The notes beneath the pieces were generated by a model. It ran no database searches and was not told the DNA's origin. It saw only the letters and a program-made list of their open reading frames with translations. The position numbers and the translations under genes are program-made. Positions 33,772 through 41,289 of a stretch of DNA of 41,315 nucleotides are shown here, piece after piece; position 1 is the stretch's first letter; every line of letters starts with the position of its first letter. This DNA is from an uncultured Clostridium sp. GTDB taxonomy: Bacteria; Bacillota; Clostridia; Lachnospirales; Lachnospiraceae. Location: the NCBI GenBank assembly GCA_900553925.1, contig USFH01000002.1, positions 1-41,315 of the forward strand, in the 5' to 3' direction.

Positions 33772-34289
33772 TCTTCCACCTCCAATTCTTTGATCAAAAG
33801 CTCCTTCGCCCGTCCAATCCGGTATTTCACCAGTGAGAGCTTGATCTGGAGCAGTTCTGCGATTTCCCTCTGCTTCAGCTCCTGAAAGAACGACAGAATC
33901 GCAACTTCCCGTAGCTCCTCCGGCAGCTTCCGCACTGCCTGTTCGATATCCAGCCGGATATCAACCGTCTCCACACGGTTTTCAGTTTCCACTTCCGGCA
34001 GTTCATCTAACGGAATATCCTTTTTCTTCTTATAATAATTTTTCACTACATTTCCGGCGATTGTGTACAGATAATTTTTTACTTTGCCATATTCCCTGTA
34101 TCGTTCTAAGCTTGCAAAGGCTCTGGCAAACACTTCCTGTGTCAGATCCTCTGCTTCATAGGTGTCATATATATGCAGCAAACAGTACTGATAAATGCTT
34201 GGATAATATTTCCTGACCAGTCTCTCACATGCTTCCTCATCCCCGGCTCTCGCCCGGTGCACCAGCAGAAAATCGCTTGTAGACTCCAT
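33768..34289 (-). CDS. ECF-type RNA polymerase sigma factor
   Basis: The 173-residue protein has region 2 (ERLVRKYYPSIYQYCLLHI, then EAEDLTQEVFARAFASLERYR) and region 4 (LPEELREVAILSFFQELKQREIAELLQI, then KYRIGRAKELL), with no sigma-3 domain. This is the ECF layout. I use ATG 34289, 9 nt after AGAGGTG; a GTG at 34301 overlaps that site. Its promoter region carries an element found again before the neighbouring vanY-like gene with identical spacing, consistent with autoregulation and a local regulon. Confidence 0.93.
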   Translation of the reverse strand: MESTSDFLLVHRARAGDEEACERLVRKYYPSIYQYCLLHIYDTYEAEDLTQEVFARAFASLERYREYGKVKNYLYTIAGNVVKNYYKKKKDIPLDELPEVETENRVETVDIRLDIEQAVRKLPEELREVAILSFFQELKQREIAELLQIKLSLVKYRIGRAKELLIKELEVEE

Positions 34290-34322
34290 TCTCGCTCTCA
34301 CCTCTTTTCTATCCCCACTTAC

Positions 34323-34352
34323 TATAACAACATACGCGTCAGAAAAGTCAGT
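34323..34352 (-). promoter_or_regulatory. Promoter of the ECF sigma operon, sharing a duplicated element
   Basis: The minus strand reads ACTGACTTTTC (34352-34342), 10 nt, then GTTGTTATA (34331-34323). The same two blocks with the same 10-nt gap occur at 35138-35109 before the carboxypeptidase gene. Whether the blocks are an ECF -35/-10 pair or a sigma-A variant (CTGACT/TTATAG) cannot be settled by eye. Confidence 0.65.
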
Positions 34353-34353
34353 T

Positions 34354-35073
34354 TTATTTATATTTTATCAGATATTCTTCCAGACACAGATTTTCCTGCT
34401 TCATCGTTCTTGCTGCATCCTTTCCCACATACCGGTAATGCCACGGTTCGTTGTTGATGGATGTAATGTCTGTCTTATCTTCTGGATAGCGTTTCACAAA
34501 TCCGTACTTATATGCATTTTCATCCAGCCACTGATAGACAGCATCCGATGAACATTTGGATGTATCCGCGTTGATATCCACACTGAGTCCTAACTGATGC
34601 TCGCTCGTCCCCGGAATCGCAACATACTCCTCCGCTTTCTTCTTCGCCTCTTTCTTCGAGCAGCCCTGATTTTCATATTCTTTGATTCGATCGTCCATGA
34701 TCTGTTGCTGCTCCTTTGTTGTCCGATACCCTTCCCGCACAAACAGCGCAAGTCCCGCCGCTCTTGCATCATCAAACATCTGCTGTAGCTCCGGATAGAT
34801 CCTTGAATCCACCTTTTCCCCATTGGATAATTCGGTCAGTTCCACCTGATAATTGGCAGGAATGTAATGATCCCGATCAACAAGAATTAGATTCCATGCG
34901 CCTGAAGTATCTGCCACCTGCTTTTCCGAATGAAATACCATGAGCAATGTGCGATCTCCACCACGGATTGAATAGTATGCGATCAGACCAGTGATCAATA
35001 TTAGCAAAGTCACGAGTACACGCGCTACCGCTTTGTAGCTCTGTTTCTTTTTGTGTCTTGCCTGTTTCTTCAT
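34354..35073 (-). CDS. VanY-type D,D-carboxypeptidase (M15 peptidase)
   Basis: The 239-residue protein is anchored by one helix (about 16-36) with the enzyme outside. Zinc ligands are visible as H159 and D166 in SEHQLGLSVDI and H212 in EPWHYRYVG, with E209 as catalytic base. REGYRTTKEQQ at 113-123 is also typical. It trims the terminal D-Ala from peptidoglycan stems. It lies upstream of the sigma gene on the same strand, with its own copy of the shared promoter element. This supports an envelope-related regulon. No VanA/VanH/VanX genes are present, so it is not a glycopeptide resistance cluster. Confidence 0.93.
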   Translation of the reverse strand: MKKQARHKKKQSYKAVARVLVTLLILITGLIAYYSIRGGDRTLLMVFHSEKQVADTSGAWNLILVDRDHYIPANYQVELTELSNGEKVDSRIYPELQQMFDDARAAGLALFVREGYRTTKEQQQIMDDRIKEYENQGCSKKEAKKKAEEYVAIPGTSEHQLGLSVDINADTSKCSSDAVYQWLDENAYKYGFVKRYPEDKTDITSINNEPWHYRYVGKDAARTMKQENLCLEEYLIKYK

Positions 35074-35108
35074 ACTGCACCTTTCCTTTCATTCCTTTGT
35101 CATTCATA

Positions 35109-35138
35109 TATAACAACCGGGAAACTGGAAAAGTCAGT
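35109..35138 (-). promoter_or_regulatory. Promoter of the vanY-like gene, copy of the sigma-operon element
   Basis: ACTGACTTTTC (35138-35128), 10 nt, then GTTGTTATA (35117-35109) on the minus strand. Identity extends further: AATAA-R-ACTGACTTTTC matches the sigma-operon copy at 16 of 17 positions. Confidence 0.65.
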
Positions 35139-35154
35139 CTTATTTTCAGGGCAT

Positions 35155-35181
35155 AAAAAAAGGAGCTCATCGCTCCTTTTT
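35155..35181 (-). terminator. Intrinsic terminator of the tetR-containing operon
   Basis: AAAAAGGAGC (plus 35157-35166) and GCTCCTTTTT (35172-35181) with a 5-nt loop, followed by T residues on the minus strand. It lies just after the tetR stop and insulates the vanY-like promoter. Confidence 0.9.
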
Positions 35182-35188
35182 CATAACT

Positions 35189-35782
35189 TTATTCCGTTCT
35201 TCCGAATATCTCATACAAGATCAGATCCCGCATGCGATCCATCGTCACTTCGTACACCTTCTGGTGCAGCATCTCTTTTCCCTCTGCGGCAAGCACATAG
35301 ACCTTGATCAGATTCGCCACAAGCGGAATATTCACATCCGGTCGGATGCCTTCCATATGCCGGAAGAATTGAATACTTGTCTCGGTCTCTTTCAGCAAAT
35401 CCGGTCTTACCTGTTCCGGAAGCATCTCCAGCAGCCGCTTCTCATCCTCCGGTGTCAGACTTGGAAATACACTGTACCGCTCATCAATCATCATCTTCAG
35501 ATACGTGCGCGTCTCTGCCGGACCAGCCTTTTCCTTGCCATTTAATGCAATCCGGATCAGCTCCGGAATCTTTCTTCTCCGGTATTGCAGAACCTCATAC
35601 ACATATTCTTCCTTCGACGAGAAGAAATTATAAAACGTACTTACACCGATGCCGGCTGCCTCGGTGATCTTGGCAACCGACATATGTGTCATTCCATACT
35701 GCTTCAACAAATCAAACCCTGCATCCAGCATTTTCTCTCTATACTCTGCCCGTTCTTCCTCCGTAAATACCCGTTTTGCCAT
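35189..35782 (-). CDS. TetR/AcrR-family transcriptional regulator
   Basis: The 197-residue protein has a TetR helix-turn-helix at about 14-55 (DAGFDLLKQYGMTHMSVAKITEAAGIGVSTFYNFFSSKEEY in outline) and a divergent ligand-binding part. It is the third gene of the ABC/FtsX operon (31-nt gap, GGGAGGATACAG ribosome site). A likely operator, GTTAG-N6-CTAAC, overlaps that operon's promoter, so autorepression with relief by an exported compound is plausible. Confidence 0.92.
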   Translation of the reverse strand: MAKRVFTEEERAEYREKMLDAGFDLLKQYGMTHMSVAKITEAAGIGVSTFYNFFSSKEEYVYEVLQYRRRKIPELIRIALNGKEKAGPAETRTYLKMMIDERYSVFPSLTPEDEKRLLEMLPEQVRPDLLKETETSIQFFRHMEGIRPDVNIPLVANLIKVYVLAAEGKEMLHQKVYEVTMDRMRDLILYEIFGRTE

Positions 35783-35813
35783 CTGTATCCTCCCAAAAAA
35801 CTTCTGAAGAAAT

Positions 35814-38051
35814 CTACTTGTTTCTGTTATTTTCCTTCAAAGCTTCCACCATGTCAATCCTTGAGATTTTTTTCTTCTGGAGAAGAAGGGAAATCTCATA
35901 GACTACCCATGTAAGTACGAAACCGATCACCAACGTTCTGGCTGTGAGAACCGGTGACAACAGCATACCATAATTCTCGATTGTATCTGAATAACCGACC
36001 TTGACAAACATATATGCAGCCGGGATTCCAATCAAATATCCGATGCATACCAGAATATGGTTGACATTCAGTACCCGGTTTGAAATCTCTTTCTGGCTGA
36101 AACCAAGTACCTTCATAACCGAGATATTGGTTGCTGTTTCTGCCACGATCATGTTGATAATCAGATACAGCACAAATACACCAAGCACAACACCTACGAT
36201 CTCAAATATAACCATGATTGCATGCATCGGTCCCATCATATTTTCCATCGTGTCTGCCGTGACAGTCATGGTTGTCTCACTTGCCACGCGGTCTTTGTCA
36301 AGTGACAATGCATCCTTGCTTATAATGCAGTTATAGGCGTCACTGTCTACACCTGCCAGCGCCGTTGCATTTTCTCTTCCTGTGTACAGATAGCAATGCG
36401 TGTTGTCCGTCACGATACCACTGATTGTTACCTTATGTTCTTTCAGATCTGCAATATTGCTGAAGGTAAGCGTATCACCTGTCTTTATACCATAGGTCTG
36501 TGCAGCCGCACTTGTCAGATAATATTTGTCCAGATCAAACGCGTCACCACCGTCCGTCTTGTCCGGGAAATATTTCGAATCCTTGCTGATTCCCTGTGCC
36601 AAAAGCTGTACTGTTTTTCCCTCTACCTCATAGTAATTCTGGAACAACGCCTCGCCCTGCTCCGGCGTGCCTTCCTCTAACGAATTCAGCCGGTACAGAT
36701 ATTCGTACTTGATAGAGCTTGTAAGTCCTCCATGCATCAGCGTATCCAGACTGTCTTTCATAATAAATCCTGTCAGAATACAGAATGAAGCGACAGCCAC
36801 ACCAAATGCCGTTACAATGCTTCTTCCCGGATGTCCGATCACGCTACGCACCCGCATCTTTGTCTGTGTCTTTGCATGACTCTTCTTCATCACGCCAACT
36901 GTCTTCGTATCTTTTCCTGTGTTTCTTACGAGATCGACCGGTGACTTCTTCAAGAGCTTTGCCGCCTGGATTGCGATAGCCGCACAGTAAAGGACGGTTG
37001 GTACAACCAGTGCTATAACGATCGATGGTACATTGTAGGCCGGTGTATACGTAAGCTTTTCAAAATCATATTCGATATAGAATTTGCACAGTACCCCGGT
37101 CAACGGAATGGACACAATCAAGCCAAGTACACTTCCAACAACTCCCGGCAGTACCCCATACCGCATATAATGTCTTATGATCTGCTTCTTGGAAAATCCG
37201 AGCGCCAGAAATGTTCCAAGCAGATACTGTTCCTGTCTGATATTTCTTCCAAGCACCATAACAACAAGCGTGATAATAATGATGAACATAACCGGTGCAT
37301 ACATGGTTGCCATGTTCGTAACGGCATCTCCCTCATTGACCGGCATGGAGATTCGTGTGTTCGTGGTTGCCGCCATATAGCTTGCAATCACATAACCTTC
37401 ATTTAACTTCTCACGGACTTCCTTGGAATTATCCTTGTTGTATTTGATAGAATAATAGCTTGTCTCATCTGCATCAATCTTGTCATATTCCTTGCGATCT
37501 ACTACGACAAGTGCAAATTTCTCACTATCAATATAGCCGGACAGTTTATCAAGCATATAGATATAATCTGCTTTCGTCGTGTAGGCAGATACTTTATAAT
37601 CATACGCCCCAAGAGAAATCGTATCTCCAACCCGGATGTCATGCATATCCGCAAAATCCTGTGTCAGAAGCGCTTCCCCGTCACCCGGTTCGTGTCCGTC
37701 CCGCACCTCACAGAGGTTCAGCTTCTCCGGCATCGGGAATACACGGATCGTAGCTCCTTTTAAATCCCCACTTTCCACATTTACATCCTTATACCGGCTG
37801 TGTTCCAGTATCACATCATATTCCTGTTCGAGCTTCTCCATATCTGCATCGGACAACGGCTGATAAGTGACAAACTCCGCATCCTCCGCCTTATAGTCCT
37901 TCACAAAATCATCCACAACCTTTGTCAGTGTGTGTCCGGTTGACACCGCGGCGACAATCACCATAGATGTCAGCATCGTAAGAATGATACTGATAATATA
38001 AAACGCGATGTTTTTCTTTATGCTGCGCCCAGCTCTCTTATTGATCGTCAT
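35814..38051 (-). CDS. ABC transporter permease with two FtsX domains
   Basis: The 745-residue protein has an N-terminal helix (about 14-38) and an extracytoplasmic domain of about 200 residues. A three-helix FtsX block (about 250-370), a helix near 415, a second extracytoplasmic domain and a final FtsX block (about 620-735) follow. The plan is that of MacB/LolC-like mechanotransmission exporters. It starts one nt after the ATPase stop. The family moves peptides, antibiotics or lipoproteins, or signals to cell-wall enzymes; the substrate here is unknown. Confidence 0.92.
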   Translation of the reverse strand: MTINKRAGRSIKKNIAFYIISIILTMLTSMVIVAAVSTGHTLTKVVDDFVKDYKAEDAEFVTYQPLSDADMEKLEQEYDVILEHSRYKDVNVESGDLKGATIRVFPMPEKLNLCEVRDGHEPGDGEALLTQDFADMHDIRVGDTISLGAYDYKVSAYTTKADYIYMLDKLSGYIDSEKFALVVVDRKEYDKIDADETSYYSIKYNKDNSKEVREKLNEGYVIASYMAATTNTRISMPVNEGDAVTNMATMYAPVMFIIIITLVVMVLGRNIRQEQYLLGTFLALGFSKKQIIRHYMRYGVLPGVVGSVLGLIVSIPLTGVLCKFYIEYDFEKLTYTPAYNVPSIVIALVVPTVLYCAAIAIQAAKLLKKSPVDLVRNTGKDTKTVGVMKKSHAKTQTKMRVRSVIGHPGRSIVTAFGVAVASFCILTGFIMKDSLDTLMHGGLTSSIKYEYLYRLNSLEEGTPEQGEALFQNYYEVEGKTVQLLAQGISKDSKYFPDKTDGGDAFDLDKYYLTSAAAQTYGIKTGDTLTFSNIADLKEHKVTISGIVTDNTHCYLYTGRENATALAGVDSDAYNCIISKDALSLDKDRVASETTMTVTADTMENMMGPMHAIMVIFEIVGVVLGVFVLYLIINMIVAETATNISVMKVLGFSQKEISNRVLNVNHILVCIGYLIGIPAAYMFVKVGYSDTIENYGMLLSPVLTARTLVIGFVLTWVVYEISLLLQKKKISRIDMVEALKENNRNK

Positions 38052-38052
38052 A

Positions 38053-38751
38053 TTACAACTCCATCTCCTCTACTCGTTTCTTATCTGCATTCTTCTGATT
38101 GGATACAACCTTGCCATCCGTGATCTTGATGATCCGGTCTGCCATTCCGGCGATGTTCAGGTTGTGTGTAATAATCACGACTGTCGTCTTATATGTATCA
38201 TTCATTTTCTGTACACGCTGCAATACATCCTTTGATGACTTTGTATCAAGCGCACCGGTTAACTCGTCACAGAGAAGAATATCCGGTTTCTTCACCATTG
38301 CCCGCGCGATGGCGACACGCTGCTGCTGACCACCGGAAAGCTCCTTTGGAAAATGTGTCTCATACTTCTTCAGTCCCAGTTCCTCGATCAGTGTGTCAGT
38401 GCTGAGAGGTTCCCGTACAAGCTCTGCTGTCATCTCAATATTCTCACGCACGTTAAGATCCGGCGTCAGATTGTAGGACTGGAATACGAATCCAAGCTTC
38501 TCTCTCCGATACAGCTCCAGCTCTTTGGCAGACATTTTCTCCAAGTCCGTTCCATCTACCAGCATGCTTCCCTCTGTCACCTTATCCAGACCACCAAGGA
38601 TATTCAGCAATGTACTTTTACCACTTCCACTCGGACCTAAGATCACGACGATCTCGCCCTTCTCTACCCCAAACTCGGCATGATCGAGCGCGAACACCGT
38701 TGCTTCTCCCTCTCCGTATTTCTTTACCAGATTTTTTCCTTCGATATACAT
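38053..38751 (-). CDS. ABC transporter ATP-binding protein (MacB/LolD type)
   Basis: The 232-residue ATPase has Walker A GPSGSGKST (about 38-46), Q-loop VFQSYNLTP, signature LSGGQQQR, Walker B ILLCDELTGALD and H-loop ITHNL. The CDELTGALD variation is common in this subfamily. It is first in the operon with the FtsX permease and TetR regulator. Its ribosome site, GTAGGGAGGACGCAGA, precedes ATG 38751. Confidence 0.95.
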   Translation of the reverse strand: MYIEGKNLVKKYGEGEATVFALDHAEFGVEKGEIVVILGPSGSGKSTLLNILGGLDKVTEGSMLVDGTDLEKMSAKELELYRREKLGFVFQSYNLTPDLNVRENIEMTAELVREPLSTDTLIEELGLKKYETHFPKELSGGQQQRVAIARAMVKKPDILLCDELTGALDTKSSKDVLQRVQKMNDTYKTTVVIITHNLNIAGMADRIIKITDGKVVSNQKNADKKRVEEMEL

Positions 38752-38773
38752 TCTGCGTCCTCCCTACTATATG

Positions 38774-38865
38774 CGAATATTTTTGTTGTTTTATTCGTAT
38801 ATATGTTAGTTTCAGCTAACTCGTTTGTCAAGAGGTTTTACGAATGTTTTTTATTTTTTATTCGT
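38774..38865. repeat. Two AT-rich inverted pairs of CGAAT half-sites
   Basis: CGAAT at 38774 and 38841 are each followed by ATTCG with the same 19-nt offset (38793, 38860). One pair lies in the leader, the other upstream of the -35 of the ABC/FtsX operon. The symmetrical placement around the promoter suggests a regulator that bends or loops the DNA. Confidence 0.4.
38803..38831 (-). promoter_or_regulatory. Promoter and TetR-type operator of the ABC/FtsX/tetR operon
   Basis: TTGACA (38831-38826) and TAACAT (38808-38803) are 17 nt apart on the minus strand. GTTAG-N6-CTAAC (38805-38820) overlaps the -10 and spacer, where a repressor would block polymerase. Confidence 0.72.
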
Positions 38866-38867
38866 AT

Positions 38868-38906
38868 GTTGGGGGGATTTTTCGAATTACGAAAAATCCC
38901 CCCAAC
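38868..38906. repeat. Perfect 17-bp palindrome with 5-nt loop
   Basis: GTTGGGGGGATTTTTCG (38868-38884) is the exact reverse complement of 38890-38906, loop AATTA. It carries a G6/C6 block next to A5/T5. No T-tract follows on either strand. It lies between the antiporter 3' end and the ABC operon promoter, in a 226-nt gap with no gene. Confidence 0.6.
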
Positions 38907-38977
38907 CAGCTTGCTATATACATACTTTTATTGGGGAGAAAAAGTCAAAGAAAAAGAATTTTCCCAACACACATCCT

Positions 38978-39907
38978 TTACATCATACACAGATACACGA
39001 AATACGCCACATAACATAGCAGCATGAAGATGCCGCATGGACGCCGCAGCTCCTTATGCTTATATGTTCCGATCCACAAGATCGCACCAACCACAACCGC
39101 AATGATCGTATCTATGATGAATTTGCTCTCAAATGGCACTGTACAGATGAGTGCAGTTGTACCGATTACGAACAGGATATTGAAAATATTGCTACCCACG
39201 ATATTTCCGATTGCGATTCCCGCATTTCCTTTCCGCGCTGCTGTGACAGATGTCACAAGCTCCGGAAGTGAGGTACCCAGTGCTACAATCGTAAGTCCGA
39301 TAAACCGCTCGCTCATACCGAAATATCGTGCGATTGCAGATGCTCCGCTGACTGCGAAATCGCTTCCCTTTACAACGAGCACACCGCCGATCACCATGAA
39401 AAGAATGCATTTCCATACCGGGTAATCCTTTGTTTCGCCTTCTTCCTCATTGGTTCCTTTCTTCGCCATCACAAACAGATAACCTAGATATAACAGGAAC
39501 AAAACCCAGAAAATAATACCTTCTACGAATGTCACTTCTCCACCGGTTATTCCAAATACCAGCAGTATAATCGTAACTACCATCATAAATGGTATCTCAT
39601 AGCGAAACGTTGACGTCTGAATCGCTACATTCGTGATCACCGCTGTCACACCAAGAATGATCAGAATGTTGAGGATATTACTTCCCACGATATTTCCGAT
39701 CGTGATTCCCGCATTCTTCTGCAGCGCCGCCGTGATACTGACCGCCGCCTCCGGCATACTTGTTCCCATCGCTACAATCGTCAGACCGATGATGAGCTGC
39801 GGAATCCCGAGCTTCTTCGCGATACTCGCCGCCCCCTCTACAAACCAGTCTGCCCCCTTAACGAGAAACAAAAAACCTACCAACAAAATAACAACCTTCA
39901 AGAACAT
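38978..39907 (-). CDS. Calcium/sodium antiporter (CaCA family, YrbG type)
   Basis: The 309-residue protein has ten helices in two inverted halves. Each carries the alpha-repeat: MGTSMPEAAVS with GNIVGSNILNI in the first half, and LGTSLPELVTS with GNIVGSNIFNI in the second. It exchanges Na+ or H+ for Ca2+, and some relatives carry Mn2+. A probable manganese riboswitch with terminator in its leader suggests Mn2+ control and possibly export. AAGGAAAGAGAGG lies upstream of ATG 39907. Confidence 0.95.
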   Translation of the reverse strand: MFLKVVILLVGFLFLVKGADWFVEGAASIAKKLGIPQLIIGLTIVAMGTSMPEAAVSITAALQKNAGITIGNIVGSNILNILIILGVTAVITNVAIQTSTFRYEIPFMMVVTIILLVFGITGGEVTFVEGIIFWVLFLLYLGYLFVMAKKGTNEEEGETKDYPVWKCILFMVIGGVLVVKGSDFAVSGASAIARYFGMSERFIGLTIVALGTSLPELVTSVTAARKGNAGIAIGNIVGSNIFNILFVIGTTALICTVPFESKFIIDTIIAVVVGAILWIGTYKHKELRRPCGIFMLLCYVAYFVYLCMM

Positions 39908-39949
39908 CCTTTCTACCTCTCTTTCCTTGTTTTATTTTGCAGTAGGTAT

Positions 39950-39988
39950 AAAAAAAGAGACCCCTACTGCGTAAACAGTAAAAGTCTC
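39950..39988 (-). terminator. Terminator acting as expression platform of the riboswitch
   Basis: GAGACTTTTACTG (minus 39988-39976) pairs along 13 bp, with three G-U pairs, with CAGTAGGGGTCTC (39969-39957). Seven T residues follow (39956-39950). Its left arm is also the 3' strand of the aptamer's closing stem, so the two folds exclude each other. A third option, GCAGTAGG/CCTACTGC (39970-39963 with 39946-39939), overlaps the right arm. Confidence 0.85.
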
Positions 39989-40073
39989 GCTATTTCATCA
40001 CTTTCCGAGTTATATGTTTCAATAACTGTCTTGACGAAGAAGTGAACCGCGACCGGCAAGCTACTCCCTTTTT
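39980..40073 (-). ncRNA. Probable yybP-ykoY (manganese) riboswitch aptamer
   Basis: The minus-strand leader begins AAAAGGGAGTAGC and ends AGCGAGACTTTT, which I recognise as the two conserved flanks of the yybP-ykoY aptamer. Between them lie a CCG-GTCG-CGG hairpin and a longer arm (TCACTT with AAGTGA, inside it AGTTAT with ATAACT). The closing stem AAAAG/CTTTT competes with the terminator. Known members sense Mn2+ and switch on exporters. By-eye covariance was not possible, so the family call is good but not certain. Confidence 0.75.
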
Positions 40074-40081
40074 ATATGTGT

Positions 40082-40110
40082 ATTCTAACAGATTGATTTT
40101 TATGAATCAA
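40082..40110 (-). promoter_or_regulatory. Promoter of the riboswitch-antiporter transcript
   Basis: TTGATT (40110-40105) and TAGAAT (40087-40082) are 17 nt apart, with TG before the -10 (TGTTAGAAT). The start would be near 40075, directly ahead of the aptamer. The stretch 40111-40234 holds only a weak 6-bp hairpin (TCTCCT/AGGAGA, 40196-40216). Confidence 0.75.
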
Positions 40111-40234
40111 GTACCAAAATAGATTTTTTATTCAAATTATTTTATTGGGAGTGAATTTCATCTGAATAAAACTATTCTAACAATTCTAAGAAGCTTCTCC
40201 TCTCCGTTATAGGAGATACTGTAAACCGGCATCG

Positions 40235-40357
40235 TTACATGCGTTCTTCTATGTGTACCTGTGGCAGACGCACTTTCAATATCGATTCAAGTCCCCAGAT
40301 CAGGCAAAGCATTCCATTTATAATTCCCTTGGGATTGTTGTTCTGATTATCACTCAT
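40235..40357 (-). CDS. 40-residue ORF translationally coupled to the rpn-like gene
   Basis: ATG 40357-40355 overlaps the TGA stop of the Rpn gene (ATGA). The frame runs 40 codons to TAA at 40235, starting MSDNQNNNPKGIINGML and ending VHIEERM. It is polar at first, with a hydrophobic or amphipathic middle (GIINGMLCLIWGLESIL) and a charged end. There is no strong separate ribosome site, as expected for stop-start coupling. I do not recognise it. It is too short for usual ORF callers; coding status rests on the overlap and the composition. Confidence 0.5.
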   Translation of the reverse strand: MSDNQNNNPKGIINGMLCLIWGLESILKVRLPQVHIEERM

Positions 40358-41289
40358 ATTTTATCCTGTACCTCTAACACTTCTGCGGTAATTGCATCCA
40401 CATCATATTCTGGTGCATGCTTGTTGACAATATCGTAGATTGGCTGAATGTCTTCGATAGATTCTTCAAGTTCATCTGCGATCTGTTCAAGGGACTTATT
40501 CTTCTGAAACTTTTTGATGATTGATGTCACAAGGCGACGATAGCCTTCTGTGCGACCTTCTTTATACCATTCCCGCTTCGCATTCTCCATCTGCTTTTCA
40601 TATGTCAGATCAAACATCATAATTTTCTGCACATCCTCTCCGCGTTCCAGCAAAAAGTCCTTTAGGACATCCTCTGCAATGCAGCGGTTCACCGCATCTC
40701 TGATTGCAGTCTCATAATCCTTCCCGCCCTTTTCTGCCTTTGCAAGATTCTCATTTACATATCCAACAAATATCATATACTCCCGCAATGTCTGGCTCCG
40801 CTTTTTCAAATCCTCATTATTCCCCGGATTGATGTTGTACACGGTGCAAATCAGCTCTAACTGCGGTTCGCCCGACTGGTTTTCATATGCATCAGACAAT
40901 TTCAACACTTCACACTCTGGTCTGTTTTTGTCTCCATTGTAAAACACTGCGAATTTCGGTGTCGGTATCTTCACCAGCTTGTGACTAAGCAGATATCTGT
41001 TTTCGACCAGCTTCTTGATGATCGTCACGAAATAAATCAGTTCCCGAAGTGGCATGTTCGGGTTATACGTTGACTGGTGTTCGTAGATATTCAGAATCGA
41101 ATCCATACTCACAACAAACGATGCATCATTGTGTACGGTAAGCGATACCCCACTCTCCAGCGTATGAATCTCGATAATCTCCGGATCGGTGTATGCCGTC
41201 CCTGCCATCGCATTGTAGACATCCAACGCTCTTGCTCTGTCCTCCAACAACATACTAAATACGTCACTTTTGTACTCTCTGTTTGCCAT
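40354..41289 (-). CDS. Rpn-family PD-(D/E)XK nuclease / putative transposase-like protein
   Basis: The 311-residue protein resembles the Rpn/transposase-31-like proteins frequent in Lachnospiraceae. It begins MANREYKSDVFSMLLED; the putative nuclease core has acidic residues around D63 and the YEHQST segment (about 69-74, E70 and Q72), then NPNMPLRELIY. The C-terminal third is charged and helical (KEGRTEGYRRLVTSIIKKF, then EQIADELEESIEDI). Rpn proteins are DNA endonucleases tied to recA-independent recombination and, in enteric bacteria, to toxin-like behaviour. AAAGGAGGACGAAAT precedes ATG 41289. Its stop overlaps a 40-residue ORF. Confidence 0.85.
   Translation of the reverse strand: MANREYKSDVFSMLLEDRARALDVYNAMAGTAYTDPEIIEIHTLESGVSLTVHNDASFVVSMDSILNIYEHQSTYNPNMPLRELIYFVTIIKKLVENRYLLSHKLVKIPTPKFAVFYNGDKNRPECEVLKLSDAYENQSGEPQLELICTVYNINPGNNEDLKKRSQTLREYMIFVGYVNENLAKAEKGGKDYETAIRDAVNRCIAEDVLKDFLLERGEDVQKIMMFDLTYEKQMENAKREWYKEGRTEGYRRLVTSIIKKFQKNKSLEQIADELEESIEDIQPIYDIVNKHAPEYDVDAITAEVLEVQDKI

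Noticed and set aside
34354..35073. Glycopeptide (vancomycin) resistance locus
   Set aside because: Only a VanY-type peptidase is present; no ligase, dehydrogenase, VanX or two-component system genes lie nearby.
38680..39027. 115-residue plus-strand ORF over the ABC/FtsX promoter region
   Set aside because: It crosses the operator, the 17-bp palindrome and the antiporter 3' end, and has no ribosome site.
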